Assembly (NCBI RefSeq): GCF_001499995.1
Contig: NZ_LQIU01000001.1
Span: 310,001 to 374,000 of the forward strand
Source: Mycobacterium sp. IS-1496
GTDB lineage: Bacteria; Actinomycetota; Actinomycetes; Mycobacteriales; Mycobacteriaceae
Direction of reading: 5' to 3'
DNA: 64,000 nucleotides
In this document: positions 26,846-35,368 of the stretch, piece by piece
Numbering within the stretch: position 1 is the first letter of the stretch
How the letters are laid out: each line of letters begins with the position of its first letter
Notes under the pieces: model-generated
The model's input: the letters and a program-made list of their open reading frames with translations, nothing else
Database searches by the model: none
What the model was told of the DNA's origin: nothing
Made by a program: the position numbers and the translations under genes

Positions 26846-28849
26846 ATGCCCGACACTGCGCCCTCCCCGTTCGCCGATCTCGACGCCTACCTCGCACTGC
26901 CGCGGGTGTCCGGGCTCGCGGTGTCTCCCGACGGGTCGCGGGTGGTGACGACGATCAGCGAACTCGACGACGAGCGCACCGCGTTCGTCACCGCGATCTG
27001 GGAGCTCGACCCCGAAGGGCTCCGGCCCGCCCGCCGCCTCACCCGCGGCGCCAAAGGGGAGCGGGCACCCGTGTTCACCCCCGGCGGTGATCTGCTGTTC
27101 CTCGCCTCGCGTCCCACCAAGGACGCAGGCAAGGACGGGGACCCGCCGCCCACGGCGCTGTGGCGGCTGCCCGCGCAGAGTGGAGAAGCGGTCGAGGAAC
27201 TCGCCCCGCCAGGCGGCGTGTCAGGCGTGCACTGCGCCCGTGCCGCGGGGGTCACGGTGGTGAGCGCACCGCTGATGGCCTCGGCCGCCGACCTCGACGA
27301 CGACAAGAGGCTGCGTGGGATGCGCAAAGACAACAAGGTCTCCGCCATCCTGCACAGCGGTTACCCGGTGCGCTCCTGGGATCACGACCTCGGACCCGAT
27401 CAACCGCATCTGCTCGACGCCGCCGACGGCCGCGATCTCACCCCCAGGCCCGGTGGCGGTCTGCGCGACGCCGGCGTCGACCTCAGCGACGACGGCAGTT
27501 TTCTCGTCACCTCCTGGCAGAACCCGTCCGCCGGGGCGGCGCTGCGCGACTCGCTGGTGCGCGTCGAGGTCGGCAGCGGGGAGCGCAGCACTCTCGCCGA
27601 CGATCCCGGGGCGGACCTGGGCCATCCCGCGATCTCCCCGGACGGCAGCGCGGTGGCGTTCACCCGCGAGACGATCTCCACCCCACTGCTGGCGCCACGG
27701 ATAACCCTGTGCTGCATGCGGTTCGGAGAACAGATGCGGGAACTGACCGCCGACTGGGACCGCTGGCCGACGTCGGTCACCTGGAGCCGCGACGGTGCGA
27801 CGCTGGTCGTCACCGCCGACGACAACGGGCGCGGACCGATCTACCTGGTCGACCCGGACACCGGCGCGGTGACGGCGCTGACCGACGACGACCACACCTA
27901 CACCGACGTCATCACCGCCCCCGGCGGTGTCGTCTACGCGATCCGCCACAGCTACGCCACCCCGCCACACCCGGTGCGCATCGGACCCGACGGCACGGTC
28001 ACCGTCCTGCCCACCGTCGACGCCCCGACGCTTCCGGGCACGCTGACCGAGCTCACCGCCACCGCGCCCGACGGCGCCGCGGTGCGGTCGTGGCTCGCCC
28101 TGCCCGACGGCGCCGACGGCAACCACCCGGCGCCGCTGCTGCTCTGGGTTCACGGGGGGCCGCTCGCCAGCTGGAACGCCTGGCACTGGCGGTGGAATCC
28201 GTGGCTGATGGTGGCACAGGGTTACGCCGTGCTGCTGCCCGACCCGGCGCTGTCCACCGGCTACGGCCAGGACTTCATCCAGCGCGGCTGGGGTGCGTGG
28301 GGCGAGGCGCCCTACACGGACCTGATGGCCGCCACCGACGCGGCGGTCGCCGACCCGCGCATCGACGGCACCCGCGCCGCGGTGATGGGCGGGTCGTTCG
28401 GCGGATACATGGCGAACTGGATCGCCGGGCACACCGACCGGTTCGACGCGATCGTCACCCACGCCAGCCTGTGGGCGCTCGATCAGTTCGGCGCCACCAC
28501 CGACGGCGCCTACTGGTGGGCGCGCGAGATGACACCTGATATGGCACAACGCAATTCACCGCACCTGTTCGTGGAGGACATCGCCACGCCGATGCTGGTG
28601 ATCCACGGCGACAAGGACTACCGGGTGCCGATCGGCGAGGCGCTGCGGCTCTGGTACGAGTTGCTCACCAAGTCACGCCTGCCCGCCGACGACTCGGGTG
28701 CCGCACCGCACCGGTTCCTCTACTTCCCGTCGGAGAACCACTGGGTGCTGGCGCCCCAGCACGCCAAGCTCTGGTACGAGGTCGTATTCGCGTTCCTGGC
28801 CCGGCACGTGCTCGGGCGGGACGTCGAGCTGCCCGAACTGCTCGGGTAG
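26846..28849 (+). CDS. Prolyl oligopeptidase family S9 peptidase
   Basis: A 667-residue two-domain serine peptidase. The N-terminal half is a seven-blade propeller (SPDGSRVVTT, SPDGSAVAFT, SRDGATLVVT). The C-terminal alpha/beta hydrolase carries Ser517 in GGSFGGYM, an Asp in HGDKDYRVP near 590 and a His in SENHWV near 632. It cleaves short peptides, probably from the N-terminus (acylaminoacyl-peptidase-like). No signal peptide, so it is cytoplasmic. ATG 26846 was preferred over the frame start at 26825. It is divergent from the monooxygenase gene and appears inserted between rpf and the next conserved gene. Confidence 0.9.
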   Translation: MPDTAPSPFADLDAYLALPRVSGLAVSPDGSRVVTTISELDDERTAFVTAIWELDPEGLRPARRLTRGAKGERAPVFTPGGDLLFLASRPTKDAGKDGDPPPTALWRLPAQSGEAVEELAPPGGVSGVHCARAAGVTVVSAPLMASAADLDDDKRLRGMRKDNKVSAILHSGYPVRSWDHDLGPDQPHLLDAADGRDLTPRPGGGLRDAGVDLSDDGSFLVTSWQNPSAGAALRDSLVRVEVGSGERSTLADDPGADLGHPAISPDGSAVAFTRETISTPLLAPRITLCCMRFGEQMRELTADWDRWPTSVTWSRDGATLVVTADDNGRGPIYLVDPDTGAVTALTDDDHTYTDVITAPGGVVYAIRHSYATPPHPVRIGPDGTVTVLPTVDAPTLPGTLTELTATAPDGAAVRSWLALPDGADGNHPAPLLLWVHGGPLASWNAWHWRWNPWLMVAQGYAVLLPDPALSTGYGQDFIQRGWGAWGEAPYTDLMAATDAAVADPRIDGTRAAVMGGSFGGYMANWIAGHTDRFDAIVTHASLWALDQFGATTDGAYWWAREMTPDMAQRNSPHLFVEDIATPMLVIHGDKDYRVPIGEALRLWYELLTKSRLPADDSGAAPHRFLYFPSENHWVLAPQHAKLWYEVVFAFLARHVLGRDVELPELLG

Positions 28850-28852
28850 CGT
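28847..28852 (+). promoter_or_regulatory. -10 hexamer of leaderless promoter inside the peptidase stop codon
   Basis: TAGCGT, 7 bases before ATG 28860. The TAG is the stop codon of the S9 peptidase gene. Confidence 0.5.
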
Positions 28853-28859
28853 CGCAGCC

Positions 28860-30119
28860 ATGAGTCCCGCAGAGCAGCGTGAATTCGACATCGTCGTCTA
28901 CGGAGCAACCGGGTTCGTCGGGAAACTGACCGCCGAATACCTGGCCGAGCACGGTGCCGGCGCCCGGATCGCGCTGGCCGGCCGCTCGCAGGACAAACTG
29001 CTCACGGTGCGCGAGTCGCTGGGGCCGAAGGCCGCCGACTGGGAACTGATCACCGCCGACGCCGCGCAGCCCTCGACACTCGACGCGCTCGCCGCCCGCA
29101 CCCGCGTGGTCATCACCACCGTGGGGCCCTACACCAAGTACGGGCTGCCCTTGGTCGCCGCCTGCGCCGCCGCCGGCACCGACTACGCCGATCTGACCGG
29201 CGAGACGATGTTCGTCCGCGACAGCATCGACCACCACCACAAGCAGGCCGTGGACACCGGCGCCCGCATCGTGCACGCCTGCGGATTCGATTCCATCCCT
29301 TCGGATCTCACGGTCTACGCGTTGCACCGTAAGGTGGCCGAGGACGGGGAGGGCGAGCTCGGCGACACCAGCATGGTGGTGCGTTCCTTCGCGGGCGGGG
29401 CGTCCGGCGGCACGCTGGCCTCGATTCTCGAAGTCCTCAACACCGCCTCCACGGACCCCGAAGCGCGGCGCCAGATGACCGACCCCTACACCCTGTCGCC
29501 GGACCGCGGCGCCGAACCGGAACTCGGCGCCCAGCCCGACATGCGCTGGCGGCGCGGCGCCGAGATCGCGCCGGAACTGTCCGGGTACTGGACGGCGGCG
29601 TTCGCCATGGCCGGCCCGAACACCCGCATCGTCAGGCGCAGCAACGCGCTGCTGGGCTACGCGTACGGGCGCAGGCTCGAATACTCCGAGGTGATGAGCA
29701 CCGGACGGACACCGATCGCACCCGCCATCGCCGCGCTGTCCACCGCGGGCAGCGCCGCGGTCATGGGCCTCGGGTCGCGCTACTTCCACCGGGTGCCGCG
29801 CAAGCTCATCGACCGCGTCCTGCCCGCGCCCGGCACCGGCCCCAGCGAGCAGACCCGCGAGAACGGGCACTACACCGTCGAGACCTACACCACGACCACC
29901 ACGGGCGCGCGTTATGTGGCACGCATGTCGCAGCGGGGTGACCCCGGTTACAAGGCCACCTCGGTGCTGCTCGGGGAGTGCGGTCTGGCGCTGGCCCTCG
30001 ACCGCGACAAGCTGTCCGACCTGCGCGGTGTGCTCACCCCCGCGGCGGCGATGGGCGACGCACTGCTCGCGCGGTTCCCCGCGGCCGGTGTGTCGCTGGA
30101 GACCTCGCGGCTGGCCTGA
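28860..30119 (+). CDS. Saccharopine-dehydrogenase-like / trans-acting enoyl reductase family protein
   Basis: A 419-residue protein with an N-terminal Rossmann motif (FDIVVYGATGFVGKLTAEYLAEHG). It contains HACGFDSIPSDL and SFAGGASGGTLAS, both conserved in the mycobacterial family that includes the trans-acting enoyl reductase of phthiocerol synthesis (Rv2953) and the orthologue at this locus (Rv2449c by synteny). The C-terminal half has a hydrophobic segment. The likely role is NADPH-dependent reduction in lipid metabolism, but the substrate is unknown. It lies directly before valS. Confidence 0.82.
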   Translation: MSPAEQREFDIVVYGATGFVGKLTAEYLAEHGAGARIALAGRSQDKLLTVRESLGPKAADWELITADAAQPSTLDALAARTRVVITTVGPYTKYGLPLVAACAAAGTDYADLTGETMFVRDSIDHHHKQAVDTGARIVHACGFDSIPSDLTVYALHRKVAEDGEGELGDTSMVVRSFAGGASGGTLASILEVLNTASTDPEARRQMTDPYTLSPDRGAEPELGAQPDMRWRRGAEIAPELSGYWTAAFAMAGPNTRIVRRSNALLGYAYGRRLEYSEVMSTGRTPIAPAIAALSTAGSAAVMGLGSRYFHRVPRKLIDRVLPAPGTGPSEQTRENGHYTVETYTTTTTGARYVARMSQRGDPGYKATSVLLGECGLALALDRDKLSDLRGVLTPAAAMGDALLARFPAAGVSLETSRLA

Positions 30120-30160
30120 GCACGGTCGGGACCCGGGCGGTAGGCGGTGTCGTCGCTCCC

Positions 30161-30166
30161 TAGAAT
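30161..30166 (+). promoter_or_regulatory. -10 hexamer of leaderless valS promoter
   Basis: TAGAAT, 6 bases before the GTG start of valS at 30173. This is close to the TATAAT consensus. Confidence 0.55.
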
Positions 30167-30172
30167 TGACGG

Positions 30173-32833
30173 GTGACCGCCACCCCTGACGCCCACGCCG
30201 AAACCCTGCCCAAATCGTGGGAGCCGGGGGCGGTGGAGGCCGACATCTACCAGGGGTGGGTGGACGCCGGGTACTTCACCGCCGATCCGGCGAGTGACAA
30301 GCCGGCGTACTCGATCGTGCTGCCGCCGCCGAACGTGACCGGCAGCCTGCACATGGGCCACGCGCTCGACCACACGCTGATGGACGCGCTGACCCGGCGC
30401 AAGCGGATGCAGGGTTTCGAGGTGCTGTGGCTGCCCGGTATGGACCACGCCGGCATCGCCACCCAGACGCTGGTGGAGAAGCAACTCGCGGTCGACGGCA
30501 AGACCAAAGAGGACTTCGGCCGCGAGTTGTTCATCGACAAGGTGTGGGACTGGAAGCGGGAGTCCGGCGGCACCATCGGTGCTCAGATGCGCAGGCTCGG
30601 CGACGGCGTCGACTGGAGCCGGGACCGGTTCACCATGGACGACGGCCTGTCCCGCGCGGTGCGGACCATCTTCAAGAAGCTCTACGACGCCGGGCTGATC
30701 TACCAGGCCGAGCGCCTGGTCAACTGGTCGCCCGTGCTGGAGACCGCGATCAGCGACCTCGAGGTCAAATACGAAGACGTCGAGGGTGAGCTGGTGTCGT
30801 TCCGCTACGGCTCGATGGACGACGACGAACCGCACATCATCGTCGCCACCACGCGGGTGGAGACCATGCTCGGCGACACCGCGATCGCCGTGCACCCCGA
30901 CGACGAGCGCTACCGCCACCTGGTCGGCACCACGCTGCCGCACCCGTTCCTCGACACCCGGCTCGCCATCGTCGCCGACGCCCACGTCGATCCCGAATTC
31001 GGCACGGGCGCGGTCAAAGTGACCCCCGCCCACGACCCCAACGACTTCGAGATCGGGCTGCGGCATTCGCTGCCGATGCCCTCGATCATGGACACCAAGG
31101 GCCGGATCGCCGGCACCGGCACGCAATTCGACGGGATGGACCGGTTCGAGGCGCGGGTCAAGGTGCGCGAGGCGCTGGCCGACCAGGGCCGCATCGTCGC
31201 CGAGAAGCGGCCCTACCTGCACAGCGTCGGGCACTCCGAACGCAGCGGCGAGCCGATCGAGCCGCGGCTGTCACTGCAGTGGTGGGTCAAGGTCGAGGCG
31301 CTGGCGAAGGCCGCAGGCGATGCTGTGCGCAACGGGCACACCGTGATTCACCCGCCCAGCCTGGAACCCCGCTGGTTCGCCTGGGTGGACCACATGCACG
31401 ACTGGTGCATCTCCCGGCAGTTGTGGTGGGGCCACCGCATCCCGATCTGGCACGGGCCCGACAGAGAGACCGTCTGCGTCGGACCGGACGAGACCCCGCC
31501 GGAGGGCTGGGAACAGGACCCCGATGTCCTCGACACCTGGTTCTCGTCGGCGCTGTGGCCGTTCTCGACCATGGGATGGCCCGACCGCACACCGGAACTG
31601 GAGAAGTTCTATCCGACCACGGTGCTGGTCACCGGGTACGACATCCTGTTCTTCTGGGTGGCGCGGATGATGATGTTCGGCACTTTCGTCTCCGACGACC
31701 CCGCGATCACTCTCGACGGGCAGCGCACGGCGAATGTGCCGTTCGAGAACGTCTTCCTGCACGGCCTGATCCGCGACGAACACGGCCGCAAGATGAGCAA
31801 GTCCCGCGGCAACGGCATCGACCCACTCGACTGGGTGGAGGCCTTCGGCGCCGATGCGCTGCGCTTCACGCTCGCCCGCGGCGCCAGTCCCGGCGGGGAC
31901 CTGGCGATCGGCGAGGACCACGCGCGCGCCTCGCGCAACTTCGCCACGAAGCTGTTCAACGCCACGCGATTCGCGTTGATGAACGGCGCCGCCCCGGCGC
32001 CGCTGCCCGACATCGCGGCGCTCACCGACGCCGACCGGTGGATCCTCGGCCGGCTCGAGGAGGTCCGCGCGGAGGTCGACACCGCCTTCGACGCCTACGA
32101 GTTCAGCCGGGCCTGCGAATCGCTGTACCACTTCGCTTGGGACGAGTTCTGCGACTGGTACGTCGAGCTCGCGAAAGTACAACTGAACGAGGGTGTTTCG
32201 CACACCACCGCGGTGCTTGCGGCCGTGCTGGACACGCTGCTCAAGCTGCTGCACCCGGTGATGCCGTTCGTCACCGAGGTGCTGTGGAAGACGCTGACCG
32301 GTGGCGAGTCGCTGGTGATCGCGGACTGGCCGGAGCCGTCCGGCTTCGCACTGGATTCCGCTGCGGCGCAAGGGATCTCGGACACCCAGAAGTTGATCAC
32401 CGAGGTGCGCCGGTTCCGCAGCGATCAGGGGCTGGCCGACCGGCAGCGGGTGCCGGCCCGGTTGTCCGACATCGGGCCTGCCGGTCTGGACGACCACGTG
32501 CCCGCCGTGCGCGCCCTCGCCTGGCTGACCGATGCCGGTGAGGGCTTCACCGCGTCGGCGTCGGTCGAGGTGCGGCTGTCCGCAGGGACCGTCGTGGTGG
32601 AGGTGGACACCTCCGGCACCGTCGACGTCGCCGCCGAACGCCGCCGGCTCGAGAAGGACCTCGCGGCCGCGGAGAAGGAACTCAAGGGGACGACCGCGAA
32701 ACTGGGCAACGACGCGTTCCTCGCCAAGGCGCCCGCGGAGGTGGTCGACAAGATCCGCGCCCGCCGGCAGGTGGCGCGCGAGGAGGTCGAGCGGATCAAC
32801 GCCCGCCTGGCCGGACTGCCGTCTCAGCAATGA
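30173..32833 (+). CDS. valS: Valyl-tRNA synthetase
   Basis: An 886-residue class I synthetase that charges tRNA-Val. The HIGH motif appears as HMGH (60-63, [14 protein letters not shown]) and the KMSKS motif is at 540-544. An editing domain lies between them. The C-terminal coiled coil (about 815-880, [17 protein letters not shown]) is typical of ValS. The GTG start is leaderless. The stop overlaps the folC start by 4 bases, so the two are translationally coupled. Confidence 0.97.
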   Translation: MTATPDAHAETLPKSWEPGAVEADIYQGWVDAGYFTADPASDKPAYSIVLPPPNVTGSLHMGHALDHTLMDALTRRKRMQGFEVLWLPGMDHAGIATQTLVEKQLAVDGKTKEDFGRELFIDKVWDWKRESGGTIGAQMRRLGDGVDWSRDRFTMDDGLSRAVRTIFKKLYDAGLIYQAERLVNWSPVLETAISDLEVKYEDVEGELVSFRYGSMDDDEPHIIVATTRVETMLGDTAIAVHPDDERYRHLVGTTLPHPFLDTRLAIVADAHVDPEFGTGAVKVTPAHDPNDFEIGLRHSLPMPSIMDTKGRIAGTGTQFDGMDRFEARVKVREALADQGRIVAEKRPYLHSVGHSERSGEPIEPRLSLQWWVKVEALAKAAGDAVRNGHTVIHPPSLEPRWFAWVDHMHDWCISRQLWWGHRIPIWHGPDRETVCVGPDETPPEGWEQDPDVLDTWFSSALWPFSTMGWPDRTPELEKFYPTTVLVTGYDILFFWVARMMMFGTFVSDDPAITLDGQRTANVPFENVFLHGLIRDEHGRKMSKSRGNGIDPLDWVEAFGADALRFTLARGASPGGDLAIGEDHARASRNFATKLFNATRFALMNGAAPAPLPDIAALTDADRWILGRLEEVRAEVDTAFDAYEFSRACESLYHFAWDEFCDWYVELAKVQLNEGVSHTTAVLAAVLDTLLKLLHPVMPFVTEVLWKTLTGGESLVIADWPEPSGFALDSAAAQGISDTQKLITEVRRFRSDQGLADRQRVPARLSDIGPAGLDDHVPAVRALAWLTDAGEGFTASASVEVRLSAGTVVVEVDTSGTVDVAAERRRLEKDLAAAEKELKGTTAKLGNDAFLAKAPAEVVDKIRARRQVAREEVERINARLAGLPSQQ

Positions 32834-34239
32834 CACGTCCCGAGCCGACGCCCGACGAGATCGCCGCGTTGCTGCAGGTCGAGCACCTGCTCGACACCCG
32901 CTGGCCGGAGACCAGGATCGAGCCGAGCACCGCGCGGATCAGCGCACTGCTCGAGATGCTCGGCTCGCCTCAGCGCGGCTATCCGTCGATCCACATCGCC
33001 GGCACCAACGGCAAGACGTCGGTGGCCCGGATGATCGACGCGCTCCTCACCGCGCTCAGCCGGCGGACCGGCCGCACCACCAGCCCGCACCTGCAGTCAG
33101 CGGTCGAGCGCATCGCCATCGACGGTGAACCGATCTCGCCGGCCCGCTACGTCGAGGTCTACCGCGAGATCGAACCGTTCGTCCAGATGGTCGATGAGCA
33201 GTCCGAGGCGGCGGGCGGCCCGCGGCTGAGCAAGTTCGAAGTGCTCACGGCGATGGCCTTCGCCGCGTTCGCCGACGCACCCGTCGACGTCGCGGTGGTG
33301 GAGGTCGGCATGGGCGGCCGGTGGGACGCCACCAACGTCGTCAACGCTCCGGTCGCGGTGATCACCCCGATCGGCATCGACCACGCCGACTACCTCGGGG
33401 ACACGGTCGCCGAGATCGCGGGGGAGAAGGCCGGCATCATCACCCGCCAACCCGACGACCTGGTGCCGACCGACACGGTCGCGGTGATCGGGCGGCAGGC
33501 GCCCGAGGCGATGGAGGTGCTGCTGGCCGAGGCGGTCCGCGCGGACGCCGCGGTCGCGCGCGAGGACTCCGAATTCGCCGTGCTGTCCCGCCAGGTCGCC
33601 GTCGGCGGCCAGGTCCTCGAACTGCAAGGGCTCGGCGGTGTGTACCCGGAGATCTTCCTGCCGCTGCACGGTGAACACCAGGCCCACAACGCGGTACTCG
33701 CCCTCGCGGCGGTCGAGGCGTTCTTCGGCGCGGGGGCGGAGCGCCAACTCGACCTCGACGCGGTCCGGGCCGGTTTCGCGGCCGCCGCCAGTCCCGGCCG
33801 GCTGGAGCGGCTGCGCAGTGCGCCGACCGTGTTCGTCGACGCCGCGCACAATCCAGCAGGGGCCGCCGCGCTGGCCGATGCGCTGCAGACCGAATTCGAC
33901 TTCCGCTTCCTGGTCGCGGTGGTGTCGGTGATGGGGGACAAGGACGTCGACGGGATCCTCGCGGCGCTGGAACCGGCGTTCGACCAGATCGTCGTCACCC
34001 ACAACGGTTCGCCGCGTGCACTCGACGTCGAGACGCTGGCGGTGCGCGCCGAGGAGCGCTTCGGACCCGAACGCGTGATCCGGGCCGCCACACTGCCGGA
34101 CGCCATCGAGACCGCGACCGCGGTGGTCGAGGACTCCGGCGGCGACGGCGAAGGACTCTCCGGCGCCGGGATGGTCATCACCGGGTCGGTGGTCACCGCC
34201 GGGGCCGCGCGCACCCTGTTCGGGAGGGATCCACAGTGA
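32830..34239 (+). CDS. folC: Bifunctional folylpolyglutamate / dihydrofolate synthase
   Basis: A 469-residue Mur-ligase-fold enzyme that adds glutamate to folates. The P-loop is GTNGKTS (58-64). Further motifs are [32 protein letters not shown] and the C-terminal [12 protein letters not shown]. The ATG overlaps the valS stop and the end overlaps the next gene by 4 bases. Confidence 0.95.
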   Translation: MTRPEPTPDEIAALLQVEHLLDTRWPETRIEPSTARISALLEMLGSPQRGYPSIHIAGTNGKTSVARMIDALLTALSRRTGRTTSPHLQSAVERIAIDGEPISPARYVEVYREIEPFVQMVDEQSEAAGGPRLSKFEVLTAMAFAAFADAPVDVAVVEVGMGGRWDATNVVNAPVAVITPIGIDHADYLGDTVAEIAGEKAGIITRQPDDLVPTDTVAVIGRQAPEAMEVLLAEAVRADAAVAREDSEFAVLSRQVAVGGQVLELQGLGGVYPEIFLPLHGEHQAHNAVLALAAVEAFFGAGAERQLDLDAVRAGFAAAASPGRLERLRSAPTVFVDAAHNPAGAAALADALQTEFDFRFLVAVVSVMGDKDVDGILAALEPAFDQIVVTHNGSPRALDVETLAVRAEERFGPERVIRAATLPDAIETATAVVEDSGGDGEGLSGAGMVITGSVVTAGAARTLFGRDPQ

Positions 34240-34631
34240 GCGAGCAGCCCGCGTCGCAGGCGCCAGACCCATGGCGGAGCTTCCGCGGCGTGATGGCGGG
34301 CACCCTCATCCTGGAAGCGATCGTGGTGCTGCTGGCGCTGCCGGTGGTGTCCGTCTCCCACGGCGGGCTCACCGCCACCAGCGGCGGCTTCCTCATCTGC
34401 TTCGCCGTCGTCCTGATCCTGCTGTGCGGCGTCCAGGGCCGGCCGTGGGCGCTGTGGGCGAACCTCGGGCTGCAGGTGGTGCTCATCGCGGGGTTCCTCA
34501 TCCACGCGGCGATCGGCTTCATCGGGGTGGTGTTCGCCGCCGTCTGGGGTTTGATCGTGTATCTGCGCGCCGAGGTCAGACGGCGTGAGAAGCGCGGGTT
34601 GCTGCCTGGTCAGCAGAGCACCGAGGACTGA
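34236..34631 (+). CDS. DUF4233 family membrane protein
   Basis: A 131-residue protein with about four hydrophobic helices, starting at GTG 34236 inside the folC stop (GTGA). It corresponds by position to Rv2446c. The N-terminus is polar ([21 protein letters not shown]), then helices follow at about 20-40, 48-65, 70-88 and 92-110. The C-terminus is charged. Function unknown. It is kept between folC and ndk in mycobacteria, which suggests a role tied to envelope or folate metabolism only by position. Confidence 0.8.
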   Translation: MSEQPASQAPDPWRSFRGVMAGTLILEAIVVLLALPVVSVSHGGLTATSGGFLICFAVVLILLCGVQGRPWALWANLGLQVVLIAGFLIHAAIGFIGVVFAAVWGLIVYLRAEVRRREKRGLLPGQQSTED

Positions 34632-34649
34632 CCGGGCCCTGCGCTGCAG

Positions 34650-34655
34650 TACTCT
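34650..34655 (+). promoter_or_regulatory. -10 hexamer of leaderless ndk promoter
   Basis: TACTCT, 7 bases before the GTG start of ndk at 34663. Confidence 0.5.
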
Positions 34656-34662
34656 GTGCGCC

Positions 34663-35073
34663 GTGACTGAGCGGACCCTGGTGTTGATCAAGCCCGACGG
34701 CGTGCAACGGCACCTGGTCGGGGAAATCCTCGGCCGGATCGAGCGCAAAGGCCTCACGCTGGCGGCTCTCGAGCTGAAGACGGTCAGCGACGACCTGGCC
34801 CGGCGGCACTACGCCGAGCACGAAGGCAAGCCGTTCTTCGATTCGCTGCTCGAATTCATCACCTCCGGACCCGTCGTCGCCGCGATCGTCGAGGGTCCCC
34901 GCGCAATCGCCGCGTTCCGTCAGATCGCCGGCGGCACCGATCCCGTGGAGAAGGCCACGCCCGGCACCATCCGCGGCGACCTGGCGTTGATCACCCAGGA
35001 CAACCTGGTGCACGGCTCCGATTCGCCGGAGTCCGCGGCCCGCGAGATCGAGCTCTGGTTCCCCGGCCTCTGA
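34663..35073 (+). CDS. ndk: Nucleoside diphosphate kinase
   Basis: A 136-residue enzyme that equilibrates nucleoside di- and triphosphates. The N-terminus [15 protein letters not shown] and the phosphate-carrying His in [12 protein letters not shown] are conserved. The GTG at 34663 gives the normal length; upstream codons are a shadow. It is followed by a strong hairpin at 35083. Confidence 0.97.
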   Translation: MTERTLVLIKPDGVQRHLVGEILGRIERKGLTLAALELKTVSDDLARRHYAEHEGKPFFDSLLEFITSGPVVAAIVEGPRAIAAFRQIAGGTDPVEKATPGTIRGDLALITQDNLVHGSDSPESAAREIELWFPGL

Positions 35074-35082
35074 CGCTGTTCG

Positions 35083-35105
35083 CGGCGCCTGGTCTTGAGG
35101 CGCCG
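35083..35105 (+). terminator. GC-rich hairpin after ndk
   Basis: A perfect 8-bp stem CGGCGCCT / AGGCGCCG encloses a 7-base loop, 10 bases after the ndk stop. There is no T tract, as is common for mycobacterial terminators. Confidence 0.55.
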
Positions 35106-35368
35106 TGTCGTGTGGGATACTGGTCGCGGGTAGCCGGACTTCAACCGGAGTTCGTCGCCCGAATGAAGACTTCGACGTGCGCGACCACCGTGAACGCGGT
35201 GCGGCGCCGACCGTCCAGCCGTCATTCAGCCAGGCACTGAGTGGGTTCTGACCTGGGGCCGCTCGGAGCGAGACCACAACAAGCCCGGGGAAGTCCTACC
35301 GGGCACAACAGCGGAAGCCCTCGCGTGGCCGCGTCGAAACGACGCGCCCGGGGGCTTGAGGAGAATAC
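35106..35368 (+). promoter_or_regulatory. Promoter and long 5' leader of rne
   Basis: GATACT at 35116-35121 is a good -10 hexamer, in an extended context (TGTGGGATACT). It gives a leader of about 240 bases. The leader contains a hairpin GCCCGG...CCGGGC (35283-35304). AGGAG lies 6 bases before the GTG. RNase E mRNAs of mycobacteria are known to have long leaders, and self-cleavage control is a possibility. Confidence 0.5.
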
